A DNA stretch of 6,036 nt from JANRKT01 sp033763355 (GCA_033763355.1 JANRKT010000013.1:1-6036), one strand, 5' to 3'; shown: positions 1 to 6,036, numbered from the stretch's first letter. Notes: generated from the sequence alone by a model not told the origin. Made by a program: numbers and translations.

Positions 1-594
1 AACGAGGCGCTGGTTTACAAATTCAAGCGTGGTAACATGCGCTGATCTGCTGATGGCTTCATCCACTTCTGCAATGGGATTGCCGAGGGCCCAGTCGTAA
101 CAAATGTTATTGGGCGCATCATCATGAACAAGCGGTGCACCCGGGTGTACTGCTTTGGATGCATCCACCACGCATGGCAGCTCTTCATATTCCACAGCTA
201 TTGCTTCCACAGCATCAGTAGCTTCTTCTTTGCTTTCAGCTATTACAACGGCAACTGCATCACCCGCATGCCTTGCTTTATCTGCCACAAGCAAAGGATG
301 CTTGGGTTCTTTCATGGTATCGCCGTTTTTAAAATTTACCTGCCAGCCGCAGGGCACACCATTAACATGGGCCACATCAGCGCCGGTGTAAACAGCAACA
401 ACTCCGGGCATTGCTTTCGCCGCACTGGTATCAACACTTATAATTTTTGCATGCGCATAAGGGCTCCGTACAAATGCAGCATAAGTCTGGCGAGGCAACA
501 CAATATCATCAGTATAATTGCCCCTTCCGGTAATGAACCGTTTATCTTCAACCCGTTTAACGGATTTGCCGATCAATCCATTTGTTGTACTCAT
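1..594 (-). CDS. Molybdopterin-binding large subunit of a xanthine dehydrogenase/CO dehydrogenase-family enzyme (N-terminal part; runs off window)
   Basis: My translation from the ATG at 594-592 gives 198 codons open to the window edge, beginning MSTTNGLIGKSVKRVEDKRF. The segments GRGNYTDD, FVRSPYAHAKI, VVAVYTGADV and ARHAGDAVAVVIAESKEEA are typical of the N-terminal 'hammerhead' domain of CoxL/XDH large subunits (Ald_Xan_dh_C type). Family members are about 750-800 residues, so roughly a quarter is present. In the family this subunit holds the molybdenum cofactor and the substrate site. It pairs with the small Fe-S subunit encoded just upstream, and the ATGA overlap implies coupled translation. 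No signal peptide is visible, so a cytoplasmic enzyme is likely. The active-site loop that separates true CO dehydrogenase (form I, AYXCSFR) from other hydroxylases lies outside the window, so the substrate is undetermined and no gene symbol is given. Confidence 0.93.
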   Translation of the reverse strand, partial: MSTTNGLIGKSVKRVEDKRFITGRGNYTDDIVLPRQTYAAFVRSPYAHAKIISVDTSAAKAMPGVVAVYTGADVAHVNGVPCGWQVNFKNGDTMKEPKHPLLVADKARHAGDAVAVVIAESKEEATDAVEAIAVEYEELPCVVDASKAVHPGAPLVHDDAPNNICYDWALGNPIAEVDEAISRSAHVTTLEFVNQRLV

Positions 595-1091
595 AAAGCA
601 GCCTCCTTTTTAATTTTTTTTCGTGAAGACATTTTATCAGCTGCATACTGAACCGCTTTAACAATGTTGTGGTAACCGGTGCAGCGGCAGAAGTTACCTT
701 CCAGCGCTACCCTTATTTCTTCTTCAGAAGGTTTTTTGTTGTGCTGCAACAAATCAGCAGCGGTCATGATCATTCCCGGTGTGCAAAAACCGCATTGCAG
801 GCCGTGACATTCTTTAAATGCCTCCTGCAAGGGATGTGACTCTCCGTTGTTTGCCATGCCTTCAATGGTAGTGATCTTGCACCTGTCGGCCTGCACTGCA
901 AGCATCGTACAGCTTTTAGTAGCCTTGCCGTTCACAAGAACCGTACAGGCGCCGCAACTGCTGGTGTCGCAACCCACATGTGTGCCCGTTAAGCGAAGTA
1001 CATCCCGCAGGTAATTTACCAGCAGCAACCTCGGCTCTGTTTTGTCGCTGTGTTTTTCGCCGTTTACCGTTACGTTAATCTTAATACTCAT
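591..1091 (-). CDS. (2Fe-2S)-binding small subunit of a molybdenum hydroxylase (CoxS/XDH small-subunit family)
   Basis: This 166-residue protein carries the two [2Fe-2S] clusters that pass electrons from the molybdenum centre towards FAD or another acceptor. The N-terminal plant-ferredoxin-type cluster is ligated by C41, C46, C49 and C61 (motif GCDTSSCGACTV). The C-terminal helical cluster uses C100, C103, C135 and C137 (QCGFCTPG and FCRCTGYHNIV). All eight ligands are present, as is Q99, the conserved Gln before the second cluster that in relatives contacts the molybdopterin. Length matches the family (about 150-170). The C-terminus is a Lys-rich tail (SSRKKIKKEAAL) whose codons also contain the ribosome binding site of the next gene. 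Its stop overlaps the large-subunit start as ATGA (594-591). No signal peptide or Tat motif is seen. The start at 1091 has no clear Shine-Dalgarno site but gives the normal N-terminus of the family. Confidence 0.96.
   Translation of the reverse strand: MSIKINVTVNGEKHSDKTEPRLLLVNYLRDVLRLTGTHVGCDTSSCGACTVLVNGKATKSCTMLAVQADRCKITTIEGMANNGESHPLQEAFKECHGLQCGFCTPGMIMTAADLLQHNKKPSEEEIRVALEGNFCRCTGYHNIVKAVQYAADKMSSRKKIKKEAAL
602..608 (-). promoter_or_regulatory. Strong Shine-Dalgarno site for the large-subunit gene
   Basis: On the minus strand AAGGAGG lies 7 nt before the ATG at 594. It sits inside the last codons of the small-subunit gene. It supports the chosen start of the large subunit and suggests independent reinitiation or coupled translation at the ATGA junction. 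The other complete gene starts in this window have no comparable site. Confidence 0.75.
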
Positions 1092-1114
1092 GGAAATCTG
1101 GTTTTATAAGTTTA

Positions 1115-1207
1115 GCCTCACCCCTGCCTGCCGCAGGCTCGTTCCCTCTCCACCTCATCCGTCACACCTGAAGCGTGACACCTTCTCCTGAAGGAGAAGG
1201 GAAGTGG
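1115..1207. repeat. Composite palindromic intergenic element (REP/MITE-like) between the CoxG-like gene and the small subunit
   Basis: This stretch is made of nested inverted repeats. GCCTG/CAGGC pairs at 1126-1130 and 1134-1138. GTCAC/GTGAC pairs at 1161-1165 and 1175-1179. A perfect 8-bp stem CCTTCTCC/GGAGAAGG with loop TGAA lies at 1181-1200. An alternative outer stem pairs 1142-1151 with 1193-1203 (10 bp, one bulged A) and encloses the GTCAC hairpin. The pyrimidine-rich opening (CCTCACCCCTGCCTG) with a purine-rich closing arm resembles intergenic repeats I recall from Bacteroidota genomes, but I cannot count copies here. It lies within a likely operon, so it could modulate mRNA stability or act as a leaky terminator. 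Boundaries are approximate. Confidence 0.6.
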
Positions 1208-1292
1208 AAATGAAATTTAACAAGAGGGCCCGGCTTTAATATATTTACTGAACTTTTACAATTAAGCATTTCATCTATTGAATTGCTGCTCA

Positions 1293-1751
1293 TCAACCGT
1301 CGTCTGAAACAGGAGCAGCGAGTTGTTTCTCCAGGTTTGCAAAAAACTGTTTAGACAATGTATTCGCAACACCGCCCATTACCCTCTGGCCCATGCCAGC
1401 AAGCAGGCCTGAAAGTTTAACATCGCCGTCAAATACAATCTCAGTCTGGCTGCTGTTTACAGCAACGAGCTTGATTTTTATTGCAGCATTTGCATTACCA
1501 ATCTTACTGTTCTGCTGAACTTTTAATGTAAAGCTTTCGGGTTCTTTTAAATCTTCCAGTTGAAGGTTGCCGGTAAATGAGCCGCTCACGGGGCCCATTT
1601 TTATTTCAAGAATTGATTTGTAGGTATTGTCGCCGGTTTTTTCAAGGCGGGAGATACCGGGAACCACTTTTGCCAATGTATCAGTATCCATCAGCATTGT
1701 CCATAGCCCGGATGGGGTGACGTTTAAAATATGTTTCCCTGCAAGTTGCAT
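1293..1751 (-). CDS. CoxG-like SRPBCC-family protein (carbon monoxide dehydrogenase subunit G family)
   Basis: The 152-residue product matches the CoxG (PF06240-type) SRPBCC fold. It has the opening MQLAGKHILN, the segment LAKVVPGISRLEKTGDNTY, the GPVSGSFTGNLQLEDL strand pair, FDGDVKLSGLLAGMGQRVMGGVA and the closing helix LSKQFFANLEK. In the family, CoxG proteins accompany molybdenum CO dehydrogenases and relatives; roles reported include membrane recruitment of the enzyme and shuttling quinone. Some CoxG proteins have a long C-terminal extension with a hydrophobic anchor. This one ends right after the SRPBCC domain (KQLAAPVSDDG), so it looks soluble. It is upstream of and co-oriented with the small and large subunits, which supports a role with that enzyme. 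The ATG at 1751 is the first in its frame and gives the expected N-terminus; no Shine-Dalgarno site is visible. Function beyond family membership is inferred. Confidence 0.9.
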   Translation of the reverse strand: MQLAGKHILNVTPSGLWTMLMDTDTLAKVVPGISRLEKTGDNTYKSILEIKMGPVSGSFTGNLQLEDLKEPESFTLKVQQNSKIGNANAAIKIKLVAVNSSQTEIVFDGDVKLSGLLAGMGQRVMGGVANTLSKQFFANLEKQLAAPVSDDG

Positions 1752-1871
1752 ATGGCAATAAATCTTATGAACAGAGGGAGCCGTGTAAACAAGAGGTAAC
1801 GGACCAAAGGAAACATTTCCCCGCTATCGTTTCTTCAATTCACCAGTAAGTTATGCAAAAAGTTTTTGGAA

Positions 1872-1893
1872 CAAACTGATTTTTTTCAGTTTG
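1872..1893. promoter_or_regulatory. Perfect 8-bp inverted repeat in the divergent intergenic region
   Basis: CAAACTGA (1872-1879) and TCAGTTTG (1886-1893) are exact reverse complements separated by six T residues. They lie 120 bp upstream of the CoxG-like start and 121 bp upstream of the rhamnosidase start. A near-palindrome CAAAAA-G-TTTTTG sits just before at 1856-1868. The spacing would suit a dimeric repressor or activator site, or an RNA hairpin in either leader. The rest of the 263-bp divergent region (1752-2014) shows no gene I can support and no convincing match to the Bacteroidota promoter consensus (TTTG ... TAnnTTTG). The repeat is directly visible; its role is unknown. Confidence 0.4.
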
Positions 1894-2014
1894 AAGCAGA
1901 ATGTGGATTTCTTCTTTTTTAAAAACTCAGGACGGCGCATGATGGCAGGTTGATGCCGTATCATTACATTCGCCGGGGAATTACATTTATTTCTACAACT
2001 TTCAAGCATTGCCG

Positions 2015-4723
2015 ATGAAAAAAAGTTTGCTTCTCCTGTCATGTTTTTATTTCATTACAGTTATCTGCAGTTCACAGGTTAAGATACATGCGCTTTTAAC
2101 GGAAAATCTACCTGATCCCATTGGCCTCGATGTGGCCCGGCCCCGCTTTAGCTGGCAATTGGTGAGTGATAAAAGGAATGTTGTGCAAACTGCGTATGAA
2201 ATAAAAGTAAGTATGGGCAAAACAGCAACATGGGCCACCGGAAAAATTTCTTCCGGTCAATCCGTTCATGTGCCTTATTCAGGCGCCGCTTTGCAAAGCG
2301 GAAAAAAATACAACTGGCAGGTGAGGGTTTGGGATAACAGCGGCAAGCCATCCCCATGGAGTGCACCTGCTTTTTTTCAAATGGCTTTACTGAACAAAGA
2401 GGATTGGAAAGCAAAATGGATTGCACCCGGTTTTGCAGAAGAACCAACTAAGCCAAGCCCGCTTTTCCGTAAAACATTCAATACCTCTAAAAAAATTCAA
2501 TCAGCAACAGTTTACATTACTGCCAAGGGAATGTATGAAGCACAGATCAACGGTAAAAGGGTGGGAGATGCTTATTTAACTCCGGGATGGACTGCTTATA
2601 AAAAACGTTTACAATACCAGGTGTTTGATGTAACAAGTTTGTTGCAAAACGGTGCAAATGCCATCGGCGTTACATTGGGCAGCGGCTGGTACCGGGGTAA
2701 TATCGGGTTTAGCGGGCAGAAAGAGTTTTATGGAAAAGAGCTGGCATTGTTATTTCAGCTTAATATTACTTACAGCGATGGCGCAGAAGAAATGGTTGTT
2801 TCAGATGAAAGCTGGAAGTCTTCCACTGGTTCCATACGCAGCAGCGAAATTTATCATGGCGAGGAAATTGATGCAAGGCTTGAAAAAGCAGGATGGTCCA
2901 CTGCCTCATACAACGATGCTGAATGGTCAGGCGTAAAAATTGTTCAGCCCGATAACAATGTGGCCCTTGTTGCAACATACAATGAACCTGTAAAGAAACA
3001 TGAAACATTTGCTGCCCAAAGAATATTTAAAACACCAAAAGGTGAACTGGTAGCTGATTTCGGCCAGAACCTTGTAGGCTGGGTACAGGTAAAAGCAAAA
3101 GGCAACAGCGGTGATAAGATTGAATTGTACCATGCAGAAGTACTGGATAAATACGGCAATTTTTATACTGAGAACCTTCGGCCTGCAAAACAGCGGAACA
3201 CATATATATTAAATGGGGGCGCTGAAGAATTTTTTGAACCTCATTTTACCTTCCAGGGTTTCCGGTATATTAAAGTTGAAGGTTTCCCCGGTGAGTTAAA
3301 ACCAGAGAATATTACTGCGGTTGCTTTGTATTCGGATATGAGGCCTTCCGGAAATTTTACTTCTTCCCATCCGCTTATCAATCAACTGCAACGTAATATT
3401 CAATGGGGCCAGCGTGGAAATTTTTTAGATGTGCCTACTGATTGCCCGCAAAGGGATGAACGCCTGGGGTGGACAGGAGATGCACAGGCATTTGCAAGAA
3501 CAGCGGCATTTAATTTTGGTGTAAATAACTTTTTTGCAAAATGGCTTAAGGATGTAGAAGCTGATCAGTTGCCCAATGGAAGTGTCCCCTATGTAGTGCC
3601 CAATGTACTTGGTTCCGGTGCAGGTGCATCTGCGGGATGGGCAGATGCTGCCACTATTATCCCCTGGCAAATGTACCTGGCATATGGCGATAGTAAAATA
3701 CTTGAAGACCAGTTCAGCAGCATGAAAGCATGGGTAGGTTACATGGAGAACAACAGTAAAAATAATTTATGGAATACCGGCTTCCATTTCGGCGACTGGT
3801 TGTTTTACCGTCCCGATGATGATAATGACGGGAGGGCCGCAGTAACCGACAAGTATTTAATTGCACAATGTTTCTTTGCACATTCAACACAATTGGTAAT
3901 TAATGCGGCCAATGTGTTGGGTAAAACAGAGGATGTGGCAAGATACACTTCCCTGCTTCAAAAAATTAAAGAGGCATTTGTAAAAGAATATGTAACGGGC
4001 AGCGGCCGTCTTGTTTCAAGTACACAAACCGCTTATGTGCTGGTACTGCATTTTGATATGTTGCCGGAGAACATGCGCCTTCAGGCGGCCGAAAGACTGG
4101 CGGTAAATATAAAAAGTTACAACAATCATTTAACTACCGGGTTCCTCGGTACACCTTATCTCTGCCATGTCTTGTCAAGGTTCGGATACATTGACCTTGC
4201 ATATAAATTATTGCTTCAGGAAACTTTCCCTTCATGGCTCTATCCTGTAAAGATGGGGGCTACAACAATATGGGAAAGATGGAATGGCATAAAGCCCGAC
4301 AGTACATTTGCACCTGCCACAATGAATTCATTCAACCATTATGCCTATGGCGCTATCGGCGACTGGATGTACCGTGTGCTTGTTGGAATTGATACGTATG
4401 AAGATGGCCCAGGGTACAAGCTCATAAAAATCAAACCGCATATCAGTGGTGGCATTACACAGGTATCTGCAGCTTTGCAGACTTACTATGGTAAGGTAAG
4501 CAGCGGATGGAAAATGGAAGAAGACAAAACTGTGATGGATGTGGAAGTACCTGCAAATACAACTGCAACCATTTATATACCTGCTTTGAAGGCTGATGCA
4601 GTCACTGAAAGCGGTACACCACTTTCAGCATCCAAAGATGTTCAGGTTACAGGAGCAGAAAGCGGGTATATTATAGTTAAAGCAGGTTCCGGGAAATACC
4701 AGTTTGCAGTTAGTAAGAAATAA
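2015..4723 (+). CDS. Secreted alpha-L-rhamnosidase, glycoside hydrolase family GH78
   Basis: This 902-residue enzyme should hydrolyse terminal alpha-L-rhamnose from plant or algal polysaccharides or glycosides by the inverting GH78 mechanism. A signal peptide (MKKSLLLLSCFYFITVICSS) with likely cleavage before Q21 sends it to the periplasm or outside. Approximate domains are an Ig-like N-terminal module (25-115), a carbohydrate-binding-like beta domain starting near WKAKWIAPG (from about 129 to 300), the concanavalin-like domain with ADFGQNLVGW (D348 region, to about 438), the (alpha/alpha)6 barrel from about 440, and a C-terminal beta-sandwich (about 800-880). The motif DCPQRDERLGWTGD at 476-489 carries the general acid E482 with D476, W486 and D489. 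GATTIWERW carries the general base E754. Both catalytic residues known from the family are present and the length is normal. ATG at 2015 is preferred over the in-frame TTG at 2009 because it gives the classical MKK start; no Shine-Dalgarno site decides it. Confidence 0.96.
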   Translation: MKKSLLLLSCFYFITVICSSQVKIHALLTENLPDPIGLDVARPRFSWQLVSDKRNVVQTAYEIKVSMGKTATWATGKISSGQSVHVPYSGAALQSGKKYNWQVRVWDNSGKPSPWSAPAFFQMALLNKEDWKAKWIAPGFAEEPTKPSPLFRKTFNTSKKIQSATVYITAKGMYEAQINGKRVGDAYLTPGWTAYKKRLQYQVFDVTSLLQNGANAIGVTLGSGWYRGNIGFSGQKEFYGKELALLFQLNITYSDGAEEMVVSDESWKSSTGSIRSSEIYHGEEIDARLEKAGWSTASYNDAEWSGVKIVQPDNNVALVATYNEPVKKHETFAAQRIFKTPKGELVADFGQNLVGWVQVKAKGNSGDKIELYHAEVLDKYGNFYTENLRPAKQRNTYILNGGAEEFFEPHFTFQGFRYIKVEGFPGELKPENITAVALYSDMRPSGNFTSSHPLINQLQRNIQWGQRGNFLDVPTDCPQRDERLGWTGDAQAFARTAAFNFGVNNFFAKWLKDVEADQLPNGSVPYVVPNVLGSGAGASAGWADAATIIPWQMYLAYGDSKILEDQFSSMKAWVGYMENNSKNNLWNTGFHFGDWLFYRPDDDNDGRAAVTDKYLIAQCFFAHSTQLVINAANVLGKTEDVARYTSLLQKIKEAFVKEYVTGSGRLVSSTQTAYVLVLHFDMLPENMRLQAAERLAVNIKSYNNHLTTGFLGTPYLCHVLSRFGYIDLAYKLLLQETFPSWLYPVKMGATTIWERWNGIKPDSTFAPATMNSFNHYAYGAIGDWMYRVLVGIDTYEDGPGYKLIKIKPHISGGITQVSAALQTYYGKVSSGWKMEEDKTVMDVEVPANTTATIYIPALKADAVTESGTPLSASKDVQVTGAESGYIIVKAGSGKYQFAVSKK

Positions 4724-4743
4724 TATTTGCAATCAGTTCGTCG

Positions 4744-4814
4744 CAGGTTTCAGGTTTTTTGTCTCTGCCAGGGGTAATATGAAACCTGGCAGCGATATTT
4801 TTAAGTTGCGCTGC
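4744..4814 (+). promoter_or_regulatory. Cluster of mutually exclusive inverted repeats between rhamnosidase and hydrolase genes (possible terminator or attenuator)
   Basis: Three stems can be drawn in the 144-bp gap. Stem A pairs CAGGTTTCA (4744-4752) with TGAAACCTG (4780-4788), 9 bp. Stem B pairs CTGCCAGG (4765-4772) with CCTGGCAG (4785-4792), 8 bp with a 12-nt loop, followed 5 nt later by TTTTT (4798-4802). Stem C pairs GCAGCG (4789-4794) with CGCTGC (4809-4814). A and C can coexist, while B excludes both. B followed by the T-run is a plausible but weak intrinsic terminator after the rhamnosidase gene. The A+C versus B choice is also what an attenuator looks like. The pairings are seen; any switching function is inference. 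Confidence 0.4.
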
Positions 4815-4867
4815 AGATTGGTGCGGATGTATGATTTTATTCACCTGATTTTTAAAATTGATTATTT

Positions 4868-5755
4868 ATGAAACCAGTAATGGTAGCTGCAATTTTTTCT
4901 TTTCTCCTGTTAGTGTATGTTGCCCCGGCCCAGAAAGTTATTTTGTTGTATAACGGCAAAGCGCCGGGTTCTGAAAGCTGGACATGGACGGAGAAAGAAA
5001 TGTTCTCTCCGGTTTTTAATACACAGGTGGTGTATAATGTGGTGCAGCCAACACTTACTGTTTATCTTCCTGATAAATCCATTGCCAGCGGAACGGCAGT
5101 CATTATTGCCCCGGGCGGGGGTTTTCATACTTTATCTATCAATAGTGAAGGTGTTGATGTGGCCAAATGGTTAACAGCAAAAGGCGTTGCTGCATTTGTT
5201 TTAAAATACCGCCTTGTGCATAGCTTAACAGATGACCCGGTAAAAGAATTAATGGGCAAAATGGGTGATCAGCAGAAAATGAATGAAGCGACCAATGCCG
5301 TGATTCCATTGTCCATAAATGACGGCCTTGAAGCCTTGAAATATGTACGCAACCATGCGGAAGAATTTGGCATCAATCCCAAACGTATTGGCTTTATGGG
5401 TTTTTCAGCAGGTGGCACGGTAACAATGGGAGTAACTTACGGATATGATGCAAACAGCCGTCCCGATTTCAGTGCACCTGTGTATCCTTTTATCAGTGAG
5501 GAACTGGCAGCAAAAAAAGTTCCTGCTGATGCGCCGCCTTTGTTTATTTGCGCAGCTTCGGATGATCAGTTGCGCTTGGGGCCTCACAGTTCAAATTTAT
5601 ACAACACCTGGATGAGCGCCGGTAAATCTGCAGAACTGCACATGTACGCCAAAGGGGGACATGGTTTTGGTATGCGCAAACAAAACCTGCCCGCTGACAC
5701 ATGGATAGAAAGATTTGGTGAATGGCTTAATTTGCAGGGGTTGTTAAAGAAATAA
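4868..5755 (+). CDS. Secreted alpha/beta-hydrolase, probable carbohydrate esterase-like (acetyl esterase/lipase type)
   Basis: The 295-residue protein begins with a signal peptide (MKPVMVAAIFSFLLLVYVAPA, cleavage before Q22), so it acts in the periplasm or outside. The mature part is a single alpha/beta-hydrolase domain. The oxyanion-hole segment is PGGGFH at 82-87, the nucleophile elbow GFSAGG places Ser180, the acid is in SDD (D232, or less likely D233), and GGHGFG gives His265. The opening KAPGSESWTWTEKE and the overall plan resemble secreted esterases of Bacteroidota that are often annotated as acetylxylan esterase-like or endoxylanase-associated. Removing acetyl or other ester groups would make a glycan accessible to the neighbouring rhamnosidase; that pairing is inferred from position. 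It follows the rhamnosidase after 144 bp and precedes the next gene by 17 bp. The exact substrate cannot be read from sequence. The start region is AT-rich without a Shine-Dalgarno site. Confidence 0.88.
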   Translation: MKPVMVAAIFSFLLLVYVAPAQKVILLYNGKAPGSESWTWTEKEMFSPVFNTQVVYNVVQPTLTVYLPDKSIASGTAVIIAPGGGFHTLSINSEGVDVAKWLTAKGVAAFVLKYRLVHSLTDDPVKELMGKMGDQQKMNEATNAVIPLSINDGLEALKYVRNHAEEFGINPKRIGFMGFSAGGTVTMGVTYGYDANSRPDFSAPVYPFISEELAAKKVPADAPPLFICAASDDQLRLGPHSSNLYNTWMSAGKSAELHMYAKGGHGFGMRKQNLPADTWIERFGEWLNLQGLLKK

Positions 5756-5772
5756 TACCTGTTACTGACTAC

Positions 5773-6036
5773 ATGTTCCGGTTTACCTTGTTTATTTTAT
5801 TCTTTTCATGCACCGCTATGCTGCATGCGCAGCATGGCAGCGTAAAGCTTGTTGATGCCGGAAGCGGCTGGGCTAGTAATTCTGTAAATACTGTCATATT
5901 CCGCAAAAACTCCCTGGTTACATTTAATGGCAACCAGTACATTTCATTTTATGATGCAGAAAAGTATCTTGTATTAGGTAAGAGAAAGCACGGTGATACA
6001 AACTGGCAGATAAGGCGCACCATCTATAAAGGTAAA
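5773..6036 (+). CDS. Secreted BNR_4-type beta-propeller protein, N-terminal part (runs off window)
   Basis: Reading from the ATG at 5773 gives 88 codons open to the window end. A signal peptide (MFRFTLFILFFSCTAMLHA, likely cleaved before Q20) is followed by GWASNSVNTVIFRKNSLVTF, then NGNQYISFYDAEKYLVLGKR and WQIRRTIYKG. This pattern (a queried-by-user strand, then 'YYDADxxLxVxRRKLGxxxW') is characteristic, as I recall it, of the BNR repeat-containing family (PF15892, BNR_4). BNR_4-like seven-bladed propellers are related to ulvan lyases (PL24/PL25) and to the GH145 rhamnosyl-glucuronate enzymes, though many members have no assigned activity. The gene starts 17 bp after the esterase-like gene in the same direction, so it is probably cotranscribed. 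The part that would carry catalytic residues is missing, so enzyme class is not assigned. Cys13 is not in a good lipobox, so a lipoprotein is unlikely. Confidence 0.75.
   Translation, partial: MFRFTLFILFFSCTAMLHAQHGSVKLVDAGSGWASNSVNTVIFRKNSLVTFNGNQYISFYDAEKYLVLGKRKHGDTNWQIRRTIYKGK

Noticed and set aside
124..651. A 175-codon plus-strand ORF opposite the large and small subunits.
   Set aside because: It is antisense to two well-supported genes, and its Cys/His/Phe-rich composition is that of a shadow frame.
1162..1293. A 43-residue minus-strand ORF starting at a TGATG overlap with the stop of the CoxG-like gene.
   Set aside because: The stop/start overlap is tempting, but its last third (FPSPSGEGVTLQV) is a translation of the palindromic repeat. 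It resembles no family I know, there is no ribosome binding site, and such ORFs are typical by-products of this kind of repeat.
1..1751. Assignment of the hydroxylase genes as a true aerobic CO dehydrogenase (coxSL).
   Set aside because: The large-subunit active-site loop and the FAD subunit are outside the window; many related hydroxylases of unknown substrate share these N-terminal features.
1865..1893. Possible Bacteroidota promoter, TTTG at 1865-1868 and TCAGTTTG at 1886-1893.
   Set aside because: The -7 element mismatches TAnnTTTG at the second base and the 17-nt spacing is shorter than the roughly 20 nt expected. The same bases form the inverted repeat.
1965..1972. TACATTCG as a -7 promoter element for the rhamnosidase gene.
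   Set aside because: One mismatch to TAnnTTTG, and no TTG or TTTG at the right distance upstream.
2009..2014. TTG at 2009 as the start of the rhamnosidase gene.
   Set aside because: The ATG two codons later gives a standard MKK signal peptide start, and neither has a Shine-Dalgarno site to favour TTG.
1851..2042. A 63-codon minus-strand ORF across the divergent intergenic region.
   Set aside because: It overlaps the rhamnosidase start and signal peptide, has low-complexity Lys/Phe content from poly-T tracts, and shows no family resemblance.

Overview
The window looks like a piece of chromosome from a Bacteroidota bacterium, probably of the Chitinophagaceae type. That placement is inferred from three things: secreted proteins whose signal peptides end just before a Gln (APA|Q, LHA|Q, CSS|Q), AT-rich start regions with almost no Shine-Dalgarno sequences, and a secreted GH78 rhamnosidase next to other glycan-active proteins. 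No rRNA, tRNA, CRISPR array, transposase or phage gene was seen.

Left half, minus strand (positions 1751 down to 1): three genes of a molybdenum hydroxylase (xanthine dehydrogenase / CO dehydrogenase-like) locus. In transcription order they are a CoxG-like SRPBCC protein (1751-1293), the two-[2Fe-2S] small subunit (1091-591) and the first 198 codons of the molybdopterin-binding large subunit (594 to the window edge). Small and large subunits overlap by four bases (ATGA), and the large subunit has a strong AAGGAGG ribosome binding site, unusual for this window. The 201-bp gap between the CoxG-like gene and the small subunit holds a composite palindromic intergenic repeat. No FAD (medium) subunit is visible; it may lie beyond position 1. 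The substrate cannot be assigned because the active-site part of the large subunit is outside the window.

Right half, plus strand (2015 to the end): a secreted GH78 alpha-L-rhamnosidase with both catalytic glutamates, a secreted alpha/beta-hydrolase that resembles carbohydrate esterases, and the start of a secreted beta-propeller protein of BNR_4 type. Together they suggest periplasmic or extracellular breakdown of a rhamnose-containing, probably esterified, polysaccharide. The 144-bp gap between the first two contains three inverted repeats that exclude one another in part, so it could be a terminator, an attenuator or a processing site. The last two genes are only 17 bp apart.

The two halves are transcribed away from each other from a 263-bp intergenic region (1752-2014) that contains one clear inverted repeat. 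I see no functional link between the halves and no convincing new system. The features most worth a second look are the noncoding structures and the truncated BNR_4 gene.
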